Of a stretch of 64,000 bases of DNA, positions 1-7,505 are shown piece after piece. This DNA is from Fibrobacter sp. UWR3 (GTDB lineage Bacteria > Fibrobacterota > Fibrobacteria > Fibrobacterales > Fibrobacteraceae), in contig NZ_FRCW01000001.1 in the NCBI RefSeq assembly GCF_900143055.1, positions 408,106 to 472,105 on the forward strand. The letters are read 5' to 3'. Position numbers and translations under genes: made by a program. The notes beneath the pieces are model-generated. The model made no database searches, was not told the origin of the DNA, and was given only the letters and a program-made list of their open reading frames with translations. The number at the start of each line of letters is the position of its first letter. Position 1 is the stretch's first letter.

Positions 1-2
1 GT

Positions 3-149
3 CGTTTCCGCGTTCCATGTGGATTTGAGGATGTCCTTACGACAACGTATGGCGATTACATGCAGTTCCCGCCCGTTGAAAAAAGGGGTGGTTGGCACAA
101 CAATCTTATTATTGATCCTGACACACCTTTTTCCGAATACAAAATTTAA
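3..149 (+). CDS. LicD family phosphotransferase, C-terminal fragment
   Basis: The window opens inside this gene, and only the last 48 codons are visible in frame 3, ending in TAA. The visible peptide contains [13 protein letters not shown] followed by Trp-His, the C-terminal signature of LicD-type transferases. LicD proteins move phosphocholine or related phospho-alcohols from a CDP carrier onto cell-surface sugars. The stop lies 7 bases before the phosphoenolpyruvate mutase start, so it is probably the first visible gene of the same operon. I infer that here it transfers the phosphonate group made by the next three genes. The specificity cannot be read from the fragment. Confidence 0.72.
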   Translation, partial: RFRVPCGFEDVLTTTYGDYMQFPPVEKRGGWHNNLIIDPDTPFSEYKI

Positions 150-156
150 GGTTTCC

Positions 157-1455
157 ATGAAAAAAGTTTATTGCGGCATGAGTGCCGACCTGATTCACCA
201 CGGACATCTGAACATCATTCACGAGGCCATGAAGCTTGGCGTGGTAACGGTCGGTGTCCTGACCGACGAGGCGATTGCTAGTTACAAGCGCCTGCCTTAC
301 TTGACGTATGAACAGCGTGCGGAAATCGTCTCCAACATCAAGGGTGTTGCGCAGGTCGTGCCGCAGACAACGCTGGACTATGTCCCCAACCTCGAAAAAC
401 TCAAGCCGGACTACGTGGTGCACGGCGACGACTGGAAGACCGGCGTTCAGCAGGAAACCCGCCAGCGCGTTATTGACTGCATCGCCAAGTGGGGAGGCAA
501 GGTTGTCGACATTCCCTACACCCCGGGCGTTTCCTCAACCGTCCTGAACGCCGAGATGCGCGAGATCGGCACGACACCTGCGGTGCGCCAGAGGATGCTC
601 CGCCGCCTGATCGCGGCCAAGCCTATCGTCCGAATCATGGAGAGCCATTCCGGCCTGACGGGTCTCATCATCGAGAAGACCAAGGTCAAGGTGAACAACA
701 AGACCGAGGAATTCGACGGCATGTGGGCAAGCTCGCTTACCGATTCCACCAGCAAGGGCAAGCCCGATATCGAGGCCGTGGACCTCACCACGCGCCTGCA
801 TGGCCTGAACGATGCGCTCGAATGTACGACCAAGCCGGTCATCTATGACGGCGATACCGGCGGAAAGATAGAGCACTTCGTGTTCACCGTACGTACGCTT
901 GAACGCCTCGGCGTTTCCGCGGTAATCATCGAGGACAAGATCGGCCTCAAGAAGAACTCCCTGTTCGGTACGGACGCTATCCAGACGCAGGATACCATCG
1001 AGGGCTTCTGCGAGAAGATCCGTACGGGTAAGCGTGCGCAGATTGCGCAGGACTTCATGATTATCGCCCGCTGCGAGAGCCTCATCGCTGGCAAGCCAAT
1101 CGAGGACGCCCTGGAACGCTGCTTCGCCTATGTCGAGGCCGGTGCAGACGGCATTATGATTCATAGCAAGGACAAGTCGGGCGAGGATATCAAGGAATTC
1201 TGCAAGCGCTTCCGCGAGAAGCACTCCTCGGTACCGCTGGTCGTGGTTCCTACCACCTACAACCACGTGACCGAAGAGGAACTTGCCAGCTGGGGCGTGA
1301 ACGTGGTCATCTACGCGAACCACATGCTGCGCAGCGCATACCCCGCCATGGTGAATACGGCGAAGTCCATCCTCACGCATCACCGCTCGTTCGAGGCGAA
1401 CGACATGTGCATGAGCATCAAGGAAATCCTCGAGCTCATCCCGGGAACCAAGTAG
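157..1455 (+). CDS. aepX: Phosphoenolpyruvate mutase with N-terminal cytidylyltransferase domain
   Basis: This 432-residue two-domain enzyme begins a phosphonate pathway. Residues 1 to about 135 form a nucleotidyltransferase of the TagD class: the CTP-binding HHGH motif is at 14-17, with GDDWK and PYTPGVSST further on. Residues of about 145-432 are a PEP mutase of the isocitrate-lyase superfamily, with the signature [10 protein letters not shown] beginning at E259. PEP mutase rearranges phosphoenolpyruvate to phosphonopyruvate, forming the C-P bond. The ATG at 157 matches the natural start of the cytidylyltransferase fold; the frame stays open upstream, but that part resembles nothing. The alcohol dehydrogenase starts 5 bases downstream. 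Fusing the first enzyme to a cytidylyltransferase suggests that the end product is CMP-activated for transfer to a glycan. The function of the N-terminal domain is inferred. Confidence 0.93.
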   Translation: MKKVYCGMSADLIHHGHLNIIHEAMKLGVVTVGVLTDEAIASYKRLPYLTYEQRAEIVSNIKGVAQVVPQTTLDYVPNLEKLKPDYVVHGDDWKTGVQQETRQRVIDCIAKWGGKVVDIPYTPGVSSTVLNAEMREIGTTPAVRQRMLRRLIAAKPIVRIMESHSGLTGLIIEKTKVKVNNKTEEFDGMWASSLTDSTSKGKPDIEAVDLTTRLHGLNDALECTTKPVIYDGDTGGKIEHFVFTVRTLERLGVSAVIIEDKIGLKKNSLFGTDAIQTQDTIEGFCEKIRTGKRAQIAQDFMIIARCESLIAGKPIEDALERCFAYVEAGADGIMIHSKDKSGEDIKEFCKRFREKHSSVPLVVVPTTYNHVTEEELASWGVNVVIYANHMLRSAYPAMVNTAKSILTHHRSFEANDMCMSIKEILELIPGTK

Positions 1456-1460
1456 GAGCG

Positions 1461-2576
1461 ATGCAGACGGTCATCTCGACAGAACGGGGGTACGAAGGCC
1501 TCGTTGAATACCTGCGGGAGTCCGGGATGAAGAAGGTCCTGGTCGTCTGCGGGAATTCATGCGGTCGCCTGAACATAGGCAGGTTTCTTGATGAACAGAT
1601 TCGTCAGGGAGTGATGAGTGCCGTGTACTTCAGGGATTTTGCGCCGAACCCGGATTACGCCTCTGTCGTGAAGGGCGTCGAAACTTTCCGGTCAAACGGT
1701 TGCGATTCCATCCTCGCCATTGGTGGCGGCAGTGCCATGGATACGGCCAAGTGCATCAAGTTGTATGCGACGATGCCTGCGGGTTGTGACTACATACACG
1801 AAAAGGTTGTCCCGAACGCGATTCCGTTCGTCGCAGTTCCCACTACGGCCGGAACGGGAAGCGAGGCGACCCGCTTCGCCGTAATCTACTATAACGGGGA
1901 GAAGCAGTCCGTCACGGACGCGAACTGCATTCCGCAGGCGGTGCTGTTCGACCCGTCCGTCCTGGACTCGCTTCCGGAATATCACCGGAAGTCCACCATG
2001 ATGGATGCGTTCTGCCATGCGGTGGAGTCGTCCTGGTCGGTCAATTCTACGGACGAGAGCCGGGAATATTCGAGAAAGGCAATCCGCCTGATCCTGGAAA
2101 ATCGCGATTCGTACCTGAACAATGAACCTGCCGGGAATAGAAAGATGCTCGAGGCGGCGAACGTTGCCGGCAAGGCCATCAACATTTCGCAGACGACCGC
2201 CGGGCACGCCATGTGCTACAAGCTGACAAGCCTGTACAAGATTGCCCACGGGCATGCCGCGGCGCTGTGCGTGTCTGCGCTGTGGCCCTATATGCTCGCC
2301 CATAGGGATGACTGTGCCGATGTGCGTGGCGTGGAACACCTTTCCGGCGTATTCGCAACCCTGGCCGAATGCATGGGCGCACAAACCCCTGAGGCTGCCG
2401 CAGAAAAATTCAAGGACTTTGTAGACGGACTAGGTCTCGGAATCCCGTCCGTCCGGGACGACTCGGATTACGATATTCTGAAAAAGTCGGTCAACCCGGT
2501 ACGTCTCAAGAACAACCCCGTAAGATTGGACGAAAAGGCCATAGACACCCTTTACCACCAGATTCTGGGAGAATAA
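1461..2576 (+). CDS. Iron-containing alcohol dehydrogenase, probable phosphonoacetaldehyde reductase
   Basis: A 371-residue group III (iron) alcohol dehydrogenase. The nucleotide-binding GGGSAMDTAK is in the N-terminal half, followed by PTTAGTGSEAT and the metal-ligand His residues in DAFCHAVES and the later AGHAM and AHGHAAAL segments. The start at 1461 follows the mutase stop closely; earlier in-frame starts would overlap the mutase. It sits between PEP mutase and phosphonopyruvate decarboxylase, where other phosphonate clusters carry either an aminotransferase (giving 2-aminoethylphosphonate) or a PhpC-like reductase (giving 2-hydroxyethylphosphonate). The second is therefore the likely role. 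No aminotransferase for the aminoethyl route is in the window. Confidence 0.85.
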   Translation: MQTVISTERGYEGLVEYLRESGMKKVLVVCGNSCGRLNIGRFLDEQIRQGVMSAVYFRDFAPNPDYASVVKGVETFRSNGCDSILAIGGGSAMDTAKCIKLYATMPAGCDYIHEKVVPNAIPFVAVPTTAGTGSEATRFAVIYYNGEKQSVTDANCIPQAVLFDPSVLDSLPEYHRKSTMMDAFCHAVESSWSVNSTDESREYSRKAIRLILENRDSYLNNEPAGNRKMLEAANVAGKAINISQTTAGHAMCYKLTSLYKIAHGHAAALCVSALWPYMLAHRDDCADVRGVEHLSGVFATLAECMGAQTPEAAAEKFKDFVDGLGLGIPSVRDDSDYDILKKSVNPVRLKNNPVRLDEKAIDTLYHQILGE

Positions 2577-2577
2577 G

Positions 2578-3693
2578 ATGAAAGTTGAAAGATTGATGGA
2601 AATTATCGGAGCCGATTTCTACACCGGCGTGCCGGACTCCCAGCTCAAGGCCCTCTGCAACTGCCTGATGAATACATACGGCATCGACCCGAAACACCAT
2701 GTTATCGCTGCAAACGAAGGCAACTGCACCGCCTTGGCCGCCGGATACCACCTGGCGACGGGCAAGGTCCCCGTGGTCTACATGCAGAATTCCGGCGAGG
2801 GCAACATCATCAACCCTGTGGCCTCCCTTCTTAACGACAAGGTCTATGCCATCCCGATGGTGTTTATCGTGGGCTGGCGTGGCGAGCCCGGCGTCCATGA
2901 CGAGCCGCAGCACATCTATCAGGGCGAAGTCACCGTGAAGCTCCTCGAGGATATGGATATCGCCACGTTTATTATCGGCAAGGACACGACCGATGCGGAA
3001 GTTGAATCCGTCATGGCCGAATTCAGGAAAGTCCTGGCCCAGGGCAAGGATGTCGCCTTCGTTGTTCGCAAGGGCGCCCTTTCCTATGACGGCAAGGTCG
3101 TATACAAGAATGACAACGTGATGGTCCGCGAGGAGATTATCCGCCATATCGTGGCCGTGTCGGGCGAGGACTCGATCGTATCCACTACGGGCAAGGCCAG
3201 CCGAGAACTTTTCGAGATTAGGGAAGCTAACGGACAGAGCCACAAGTACGACTTTTTGACGGTGGGCTCCATGGGGCACAGTTCCTCGATCGCTCTCGGT
3301 GTCGCGCTCAATAAGCCCGAAAGGAAGATCTGGTGTGTCGATGGCGACGGCGCCGTGCTCATGCACATGGGGGCCATGGCGGTTGTCGGTGCGAACGCGC
3401 CGAAGAACCTGGTGCATGTCGTAATCAACAATGGAGCGCATGAAACCGTGGGCGGTATGCCGACCGTAGCCGCCAGGATGGATCTTGTCGCGATTGCCAG
3501 GGCCTGCGGCTACCCGAAGGCGGTGTCCGTAGATACGTTCGAGGCCCTGGACCGCGAATTGAAATCGGCAAAGTCCGCCAAGGAACTGACCTTTATCGAG
3601 GTCAAGTGTTCCATCGGTGCCCGTGACGACCTTGGCAGGCCTACGACTACTGCCCTGGAAAATAAGCAGAACTTCATGGATTTTTTGAAGTGA
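2578..3693 (+). CDS. aepY: Phosphonopyruvate decarboxylase
   Basis: A 371-residue thiamine-diphosphate enzyme that decarboxylates phosphonopyruvate to phosphonoacetaldehyde, the step that pulls the unfavourable mutase reaction forward. The N-terminal half has the pyrimidine-binding fold, with GVPDSQLK near residue 18 and NEGNC with the conserved Glu. The C-terminal half has the diphosphate motif GDGAVLMHMGA followed by NN. The length fits stand-alone phosphonopyruvate decarboxylases. The ATG lies one base after the stop of the alcohol dehydrogenase, so translation is probably coupled. The following flippase starts 22 bases after its stop. Confidence 0.93.
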   Translation: MKVERLMEIIGADFYTGVPDSQLKALCNCLMNTYGIDPKHHVIAANEGNCTALAAGYHLATGKVPVVYMQNSGEGNIINPVASLLNDKVYAIPMVFIVGWRGEPGVHDEPQHIYQGEVTVKLLEDMDIATFIIGKDTTDAEVESVMAEFRKVLAQGKDVAFVVRKGALSYDGKVVYKNDNVMVREEIIRHIVAVSGEDSIVSTTGKASRELFEIREANGQSHKYDFLTVGSMGHSSSIALGVALNKPERKIWCVDGDGAVLMHMGAMAVVGANAPKNLVHVVINNGAHETVGGMPTVAARMDLVAIARACGYPKAVSVDTFEALDRELKSAKSAKELTFIEVKCSIGARDDLGRPTTTALENKQNFMDFLK

Positions 3694-3715
3694 ATTTTAT
3701 TATAGTTGACGAAGC

Positions 3716-5200
3716 ATGTCCCTAAAAACGTCTGTCATAACATCCCTCATTTGGAAGTTCCTTGAGCGCATCGGTACGCAGGGGGTTTCTTTCATCGTTG
3801 CGATTGTTTTGGCTCGTCTGCTGTCGCCAGCGGATTTCGGGCTGATTGCCATAGTGACGGTCTTTGTTACCATGGCGAATGTATTTGTGCAGAGTGGCCT
3901 GAATACCGCGCTTATCCAGAAGAAGAATGCGGACAATCTGGACTTTTCGACCGTATTCTTTTCGTGCCTTGCGCTTGCCGCTGTCCTGTATATGGGGCTG
4001 TTCTTTAGCGCTCCCTTTATTGCGGAGTTCTACAACAATCAGTCGGAACTTGTTCCTGTAATTCGAGTGCTTGGACTGATGCTCCCGCTTGGCGCCTTGA
4101 ACTCGATTCAGGAAGCCTACGTAGCTCGGAACATGATGTTCAAGAAGCTATTCTACCGTAGTGTCGGGGCCGTCATCCCGGCGGGCATTATCGGAGTCGT
4201 GTGTGCCTATCTGGGGATTGGAATATGGTCGCTTGTCGCCCAACAGCTTTCGAACGCATTCCTCATTTGTGTCATTATGTGGTTTACGGTAAAGTGGCGC
4301 CCGTCTCTAGCTTTTTCTTTTGAACGATGGAAGGGACTGTTCTCGTTCGGGTGGAAACTGCTTTGTTCTTCGTTGCTAGATACATTCTATTATAATATTA
4401 GAGATTTGGTGATTGGAAAGCTGTTTACCCCTGCTGATCTCGGTTTCTATAATCGCGGTGACCAGTTCCCGAAACTCATTATTACCAACATTAACGCATC
4501 TATACAGTCGGTGTTGTTGCCGTCGCTTTCAACCGTTCAGGATGATCGAGTGAGGTTGAAGGCGTTGGCTCGTCGTTCCATAAAAACAAGCTCCTTCTTG
4601 ATTTTGCCCATGATGGCGGGGCTTGCTGCATTGGCTCAGCCTCTTACCTTAGTACTTCTGGGTGAAAAGTGGTTGCCGGCGGTTCCGTTTATCCAGATTT
4701 GCTGCTTTAGTTATGCATTCTGGCCTATCCATACAACGAACCTTTCTGCAATCAATGCCGTCGGCCGTAGCGATGTATTCCTGAAGCTCGAGATTATTAA
4801 GAAAAGCTATGGGCTGACCATCCTTGCTATCGCGGTTTATGCATTCCGTTCGCCACTCGGTATTGCCATGAGTGCTGCTATCACGGCTCCGTTGGGCTCC
4901 TTTGTGAATGCGTATCCCAACAAGAAACTATTGGATTACGGCTTTGCCGAGCAAATGAAAGACTTCCTACCATCCTTCTTTTTGTCCGTGGCGATGGGTG
5001 CCACCATTTATCTGGGCGGGAATTTCCTTACCGAAAGACTGAATTTGGCACCTATTTTGCTGATGGTTGTTTCTGCAGTCGTAGGTATTTTGCTCTATTT
5101 TGGATTGGCTAAGGTGCTTCATTTTGAATGCCTGGATTATCTGATTAAGACGATTAAAGAGTGGAAGTTTAAATCAAATAAGGCTGATTTGGAAAAATGA
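3716..5200 (+). CDS. Wzx-like polysaccharide flippase (MOP/PST family)
   Basis: A 494-residue, very hydrophobic protein with roughly 12-14 predicted membrane helices. It has the N-terminal pattern of polysaccharide transporters (FLERIGTQGVSF, then LARLLSPADFGLIA). Members flip undecaprenyl-linked repeat units across the inner membrane. Its place downstream of phosphonate synthesis genes and upstream of a glycosyltransferase indicates export of a decorated repeat unit. The base composition falls here compared with the preceding three genes, and codon use is more AT-rich, which is common for variable glycan loci. The stop overlaps the next start in an ATGA. Confidence 0.88.
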   Translation: MSLKTSVITSLIWKFLERIGTQGVSFIVAIVLARLLSPADFGLIAIVTVFVTMANVFVQSGLNTALIQKKNADNLDFSTVFFSCLALAAVLYMGLFFSAPFIAEFYNNQSELVPVIRVLGLMLPLGALNSIQEAYVARNMMFKKLFYRSVGAVIPAGIIGVVCAYLGIGIWSLVAQQLSNAFLICVIMWFTVKWRPSLAFSFERWKGLFSFGWKLLCSSLLDTFYYNIRDLVIGKLFTPADLGFYNRGDQFPKLIITNINASIQSVLLPSLSTVQDDRVRLKALARRSIKTSSFLILPMMAGLAALAQPLTLVLLGEKWLPAVPFIQICCFSYAFWPIHTTNLSAINAVGRSDVFLKLEIIKKSYGLTILAIAVYAFRSPLGIAMSAAITAPLGSFVNAYPNKKLLDYGFAEQMKDFLPSFFLSVAMGATIYLGGNFLTERLNLAPILLMVVSAVVGILLYFGLAKVLHFECLDYLIKTIKEWKFKSNKADLEK

Positions 5201-6234
5201 TAGATCGCACTCAAGAAGACGTGATGCAATGCTGGCCGAAGGAATGGGATACTCCTTTGGTTAGTATTCGGTGCTTAGCGTACAATCAGGAACAATATAT
5301 TGTGCAGACTTTGGAAGGTTTCCTGATGCAGGAAACCGAATATCCATTTGAGATCGTTATTCATGATGATGCGTCGACAGATAAAACAACAGATATTATT
5401 CGGGAATATGAACAAAGATTCCCGAAGATAATAAAGCCTATTTATGAGACTGAGAACCGATATTCTAAGCATGATGGGTCGCTTTCGCGTATGATGAGAG
5501 ATGCCTGTCACGGAAAGTATATCGCTTTTTGTGAAGGGGATGACTACTGGATTGATCCTTCGAAACTGCAGACGCAGGTGAAATGGATGGAGGAACATCC
5601 TGAATACACGATGTGCTGCAGCAATGCGAATGTTGTTTCTTCACGGGAAATTGATTGGACTAGATATCCGGAAGATTGCGATATTCCTCTTGCTGATATG
5701 GTTCTTTGTGGGGGAGCCTGGGTTGTAACGTGTACGACTTTGTATAGAAGAAATATTGTTGAGGAATACAGTAGGCTTGATTTTTGCCTTCAATGTCATG
5801 TTGGTGATTATTGTTGCCAAATTTTAAGTGCCTTATTGGGAAAAGTTCGGTATTTCAACACGCGTATGGCCGCATACCGTTATTTGGCTGTCGGGTCGTG
5901 GTCTTCAAAAAACACAGGTTTTGATTATAACAAGAAACTCAAGGGCTGGCGTTCGGAAATCGACATGCTGAAAGGCTTTGATGCTTATAGCGAGTATAAG
6001 TATCATGACCTGTTCGAAAAGAAGATGTCCTTTGACGTGTACGTGAATTCTGTAATTGCTGGCGACGGATTCCGGCCGGCAAAAGATGTTAAGGCAATCT
6101 TGTCTAATTTTGAAGATGTGAAGGGTTTCTCGCTGTTGCAGAAAATCAAGATATTCCTAATCACCCATCACTTGTCCTTCCTGTTCCAAATTAAACGTGG
6201 ACTGGCGGGCAAGAATAAGGAGCAACCGAAATGA
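5197..6234 (+). CDS. Glycosyltransferase family 2
   Basis: A 345-residue protein with an N-terminal GT-A fold. Nucleotide-sugar motifs are visible as HDDASTDKT near residue 50 and EGDDYW near residue 107, the latter holding the acidic pair that binds the metal-sugar diphosphate. No membrane segment is evident, so it should act on the cytoplasmic face on lipid-linked intermediates. It overlaps the flippase by four bases upstream and the cytidylyltransferase by four bases downstream (ATGA both times), so the three are tightly coupled. The sugar donor and acceptor cannot be predicted. Confidence 0.88.
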   Translation: MIDRTQEDVMQCWPKEWDTPLVSIRCLAYNQEQYIVQTLEGFLMQETEYPFEIVIHDDASTDKTTDIIREYEQRFPKIIKPIYETENRYSKHDGSLSRMMRDACHGKYIAFCEGDDYWIDPSKLQTQVKWMEEHPEYTMCCSNANVVSSREIDWTRYPEDCDIPLADMVLCGGAWVVTCTTLYRRNIVEEYSRLDFCLQCHVGDYCCQILSALLGKVRYFNTRMAAYRYLAVGSWSSKNTGFDYNKKLKGWRSEIDMLKGFDAYSEYKYHDLFEKKMSFDVYVNSVIAGDGFRPAKDVKAILSNFEDVKGFSLLQKIKIFLITHHLSFLFQIKRGLAGKNKEQPK

Positions 6235-6650
6235 AAAAATACAAAGTCGGATATACCGCCGGGGGTTTTGACTTGTTCCATGTGGGGCATTTGAACTTGC
6301 TGGAACGATGCAAGCAGATGTGTGATTATTTGATTGTCGGCGTGTGCGATGATGACTATGTCAAGAACATCAAGCATAAGGAGCCTGTGTTTAAGGAAGA
6401 CGAGCGTGTCCGAATCCTGAATGCCCTCAAGTGCGTTGACCGGGCTGAACTCGTTAACTTCGAAATTACCGACGACAAGATGTTCGCCCTGAAAAAATTT
6501 CATTTTGACGTTCTCTTTTCAGGGGACGATTGGAAAGGGTCCGAACGTTATAATAAAACCGAAGCGGATTTTTCAAAAGTCGGCGTTTCTATAGAATACC
6601 TCCCTTATACTAAGGGCATTTCTTCAACAGATATAAAGAAGAAAATCTAG
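6231..6650 (+). CDS. TagD-like cytidylyltransferase
   Basis: A compact 139-residue nucleotidyltransferase with the CTP-binding HVGH motif near residue 18, then GDDWKGS, and KGISST near the C-terminus as in glycerol-3-phosphate cytidylyltransferases. The family makes CDP-glycerol or related CDP-alcohols. It shares the GDDWK and PYT-GISST pattern with the N-terminal domain of the PEP mutase at the head of the operon, so the operon encodes two related cytidylyltransferases. Either the two activate different groups (for example glycerol phosphate and a phosphonate), or one is a duplicate. The start overlaps the preceding stop in ATGA. Confidence 0.88.
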   Translation: MKKYKVGYTAGGFDLFHVGHLNLLERCKQMCDYLIVGVCDDDYVKNIKHKEPVFKEDERVRILNALKCVDRAELVNFEITDDKMFALKKFHFDVLFSGDDWKGSERYNKTEADFSKVGVSIEYLPYTKGISSTDIKKKI

Positions 6651-6677
6651 CACGGCTAAAAAGTATCTTAGTTGCAA

Positions 6678-7505
6678 GTGAATATTAAACCGTCCCGATT
6701 GCTACTTGCCTGTGCCTTGCTGGCGTCGTCTGTGCATGCCCGCGAGACTGTTTTGCCGGTGCGTGCTCCCGAAACTAGCGTACTGCTTGGGGGCGTTGCG
6801 GAACTCCGTGACGACGTCTACAGTGCCGATATCAATGTGGCGGGGGAATATGCCTTTTGCAAGTGTTTTAGCGTCTATGGTGATGTTGCCTACCGTCTTG
6901 TAAGTTACGAGTGGAATACGATGCTGCACGACCAGATTCACGAGATGGTGAATCTGCGGGTAAATGGATTGAATGAATCGTACGTGGGCGTGAAATTTAT
7001 GCCGTTCTCTTTCGCGGGTGTTGATGCTAGCTGGCGGTTTCCGCCGCGCGAGGGTTCCCAAGTCAATCGTTTTCACCGTTTGGGCGTTTCGCCTTTTGGC
7101 CTCTATGAATTCTCACAGAACATGACGCTTGGCACTGCGGTGGAATACCTTACCTTTCTTGAAAAGGGTGGGTTCCTCCCGGGAGATGAAATTGGCCTGA
7201 AGGGGAGCGCATCCTGGAAACTGCTATGGAACCATGAGACTTGTTCCGGCTGGAAATTTGACTATGTCTTTTTGTATCGTTGGCGAATTCAGGAATCCGA
7301 AAATGGCAATCTTGACAAGCCGTACCGCAAGATGAATGACCTTTATCGAGGTTTTAAGATGCGCGTTGACGCCGCTCGCTATTTTTCGCTTGTGGGCAAT
7401 TCTCTATGGTTCACGCTCTTTTATGAAATAAACCGTGGCAACCTGTTCGGGATGGAAACAGGCCACACACTTGGTATCTATGCGAAATTGAATTTCGGAA
7501 ACTAG
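6678..7505 (+). CDS. Putative outer-membrane beta-barrel protein
   Basis: A 275-residue protein of unknown family. It begins with a signal-peptide-like segment (LLLACALLASSVHA) and continues with alternating aromatic/hydrophobic stretches ending in GIYAKLNFGN, which fits an outer-membrane barrel. No ATG is available. GTG at 6678 is preferred; TTG at 6672 is the alternative. There is no Shine-Dalgarno sequence, but a TATCTTAG box ends 6 bases before the GTG, compatible with a leaderless message. Its stop shares the bases CTAG with the stop of the convergent tyrosine kinase gene. Given the neighbours, a role in glycan export or envelope assembly is possible. Confidence 0.6.
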   Translation: MNIKPSRLLLACALLASSVHARETVLPVRAPETSVLLGGVAELRDDVYSADINVAGEYAFCKCFSVYGDVAYRLVSYEWNTMLHDQIHEMVNLRVNGLNESYVGVKFMPFSFAGVDASWRFPPREGSQVNRFHRLGVSPFGLYEFSQNMTLGTAVEYLTFLEKGGFLPGDEIGLKGSASWKLLWNHETCSGWKFDYVFLYRWRIQESENGNLDKPYRKMNDLYRGFKMRVDAARYFSLVGNSLWFTLFYEINRGNLFGMETGHTLGIYAKLNFGN

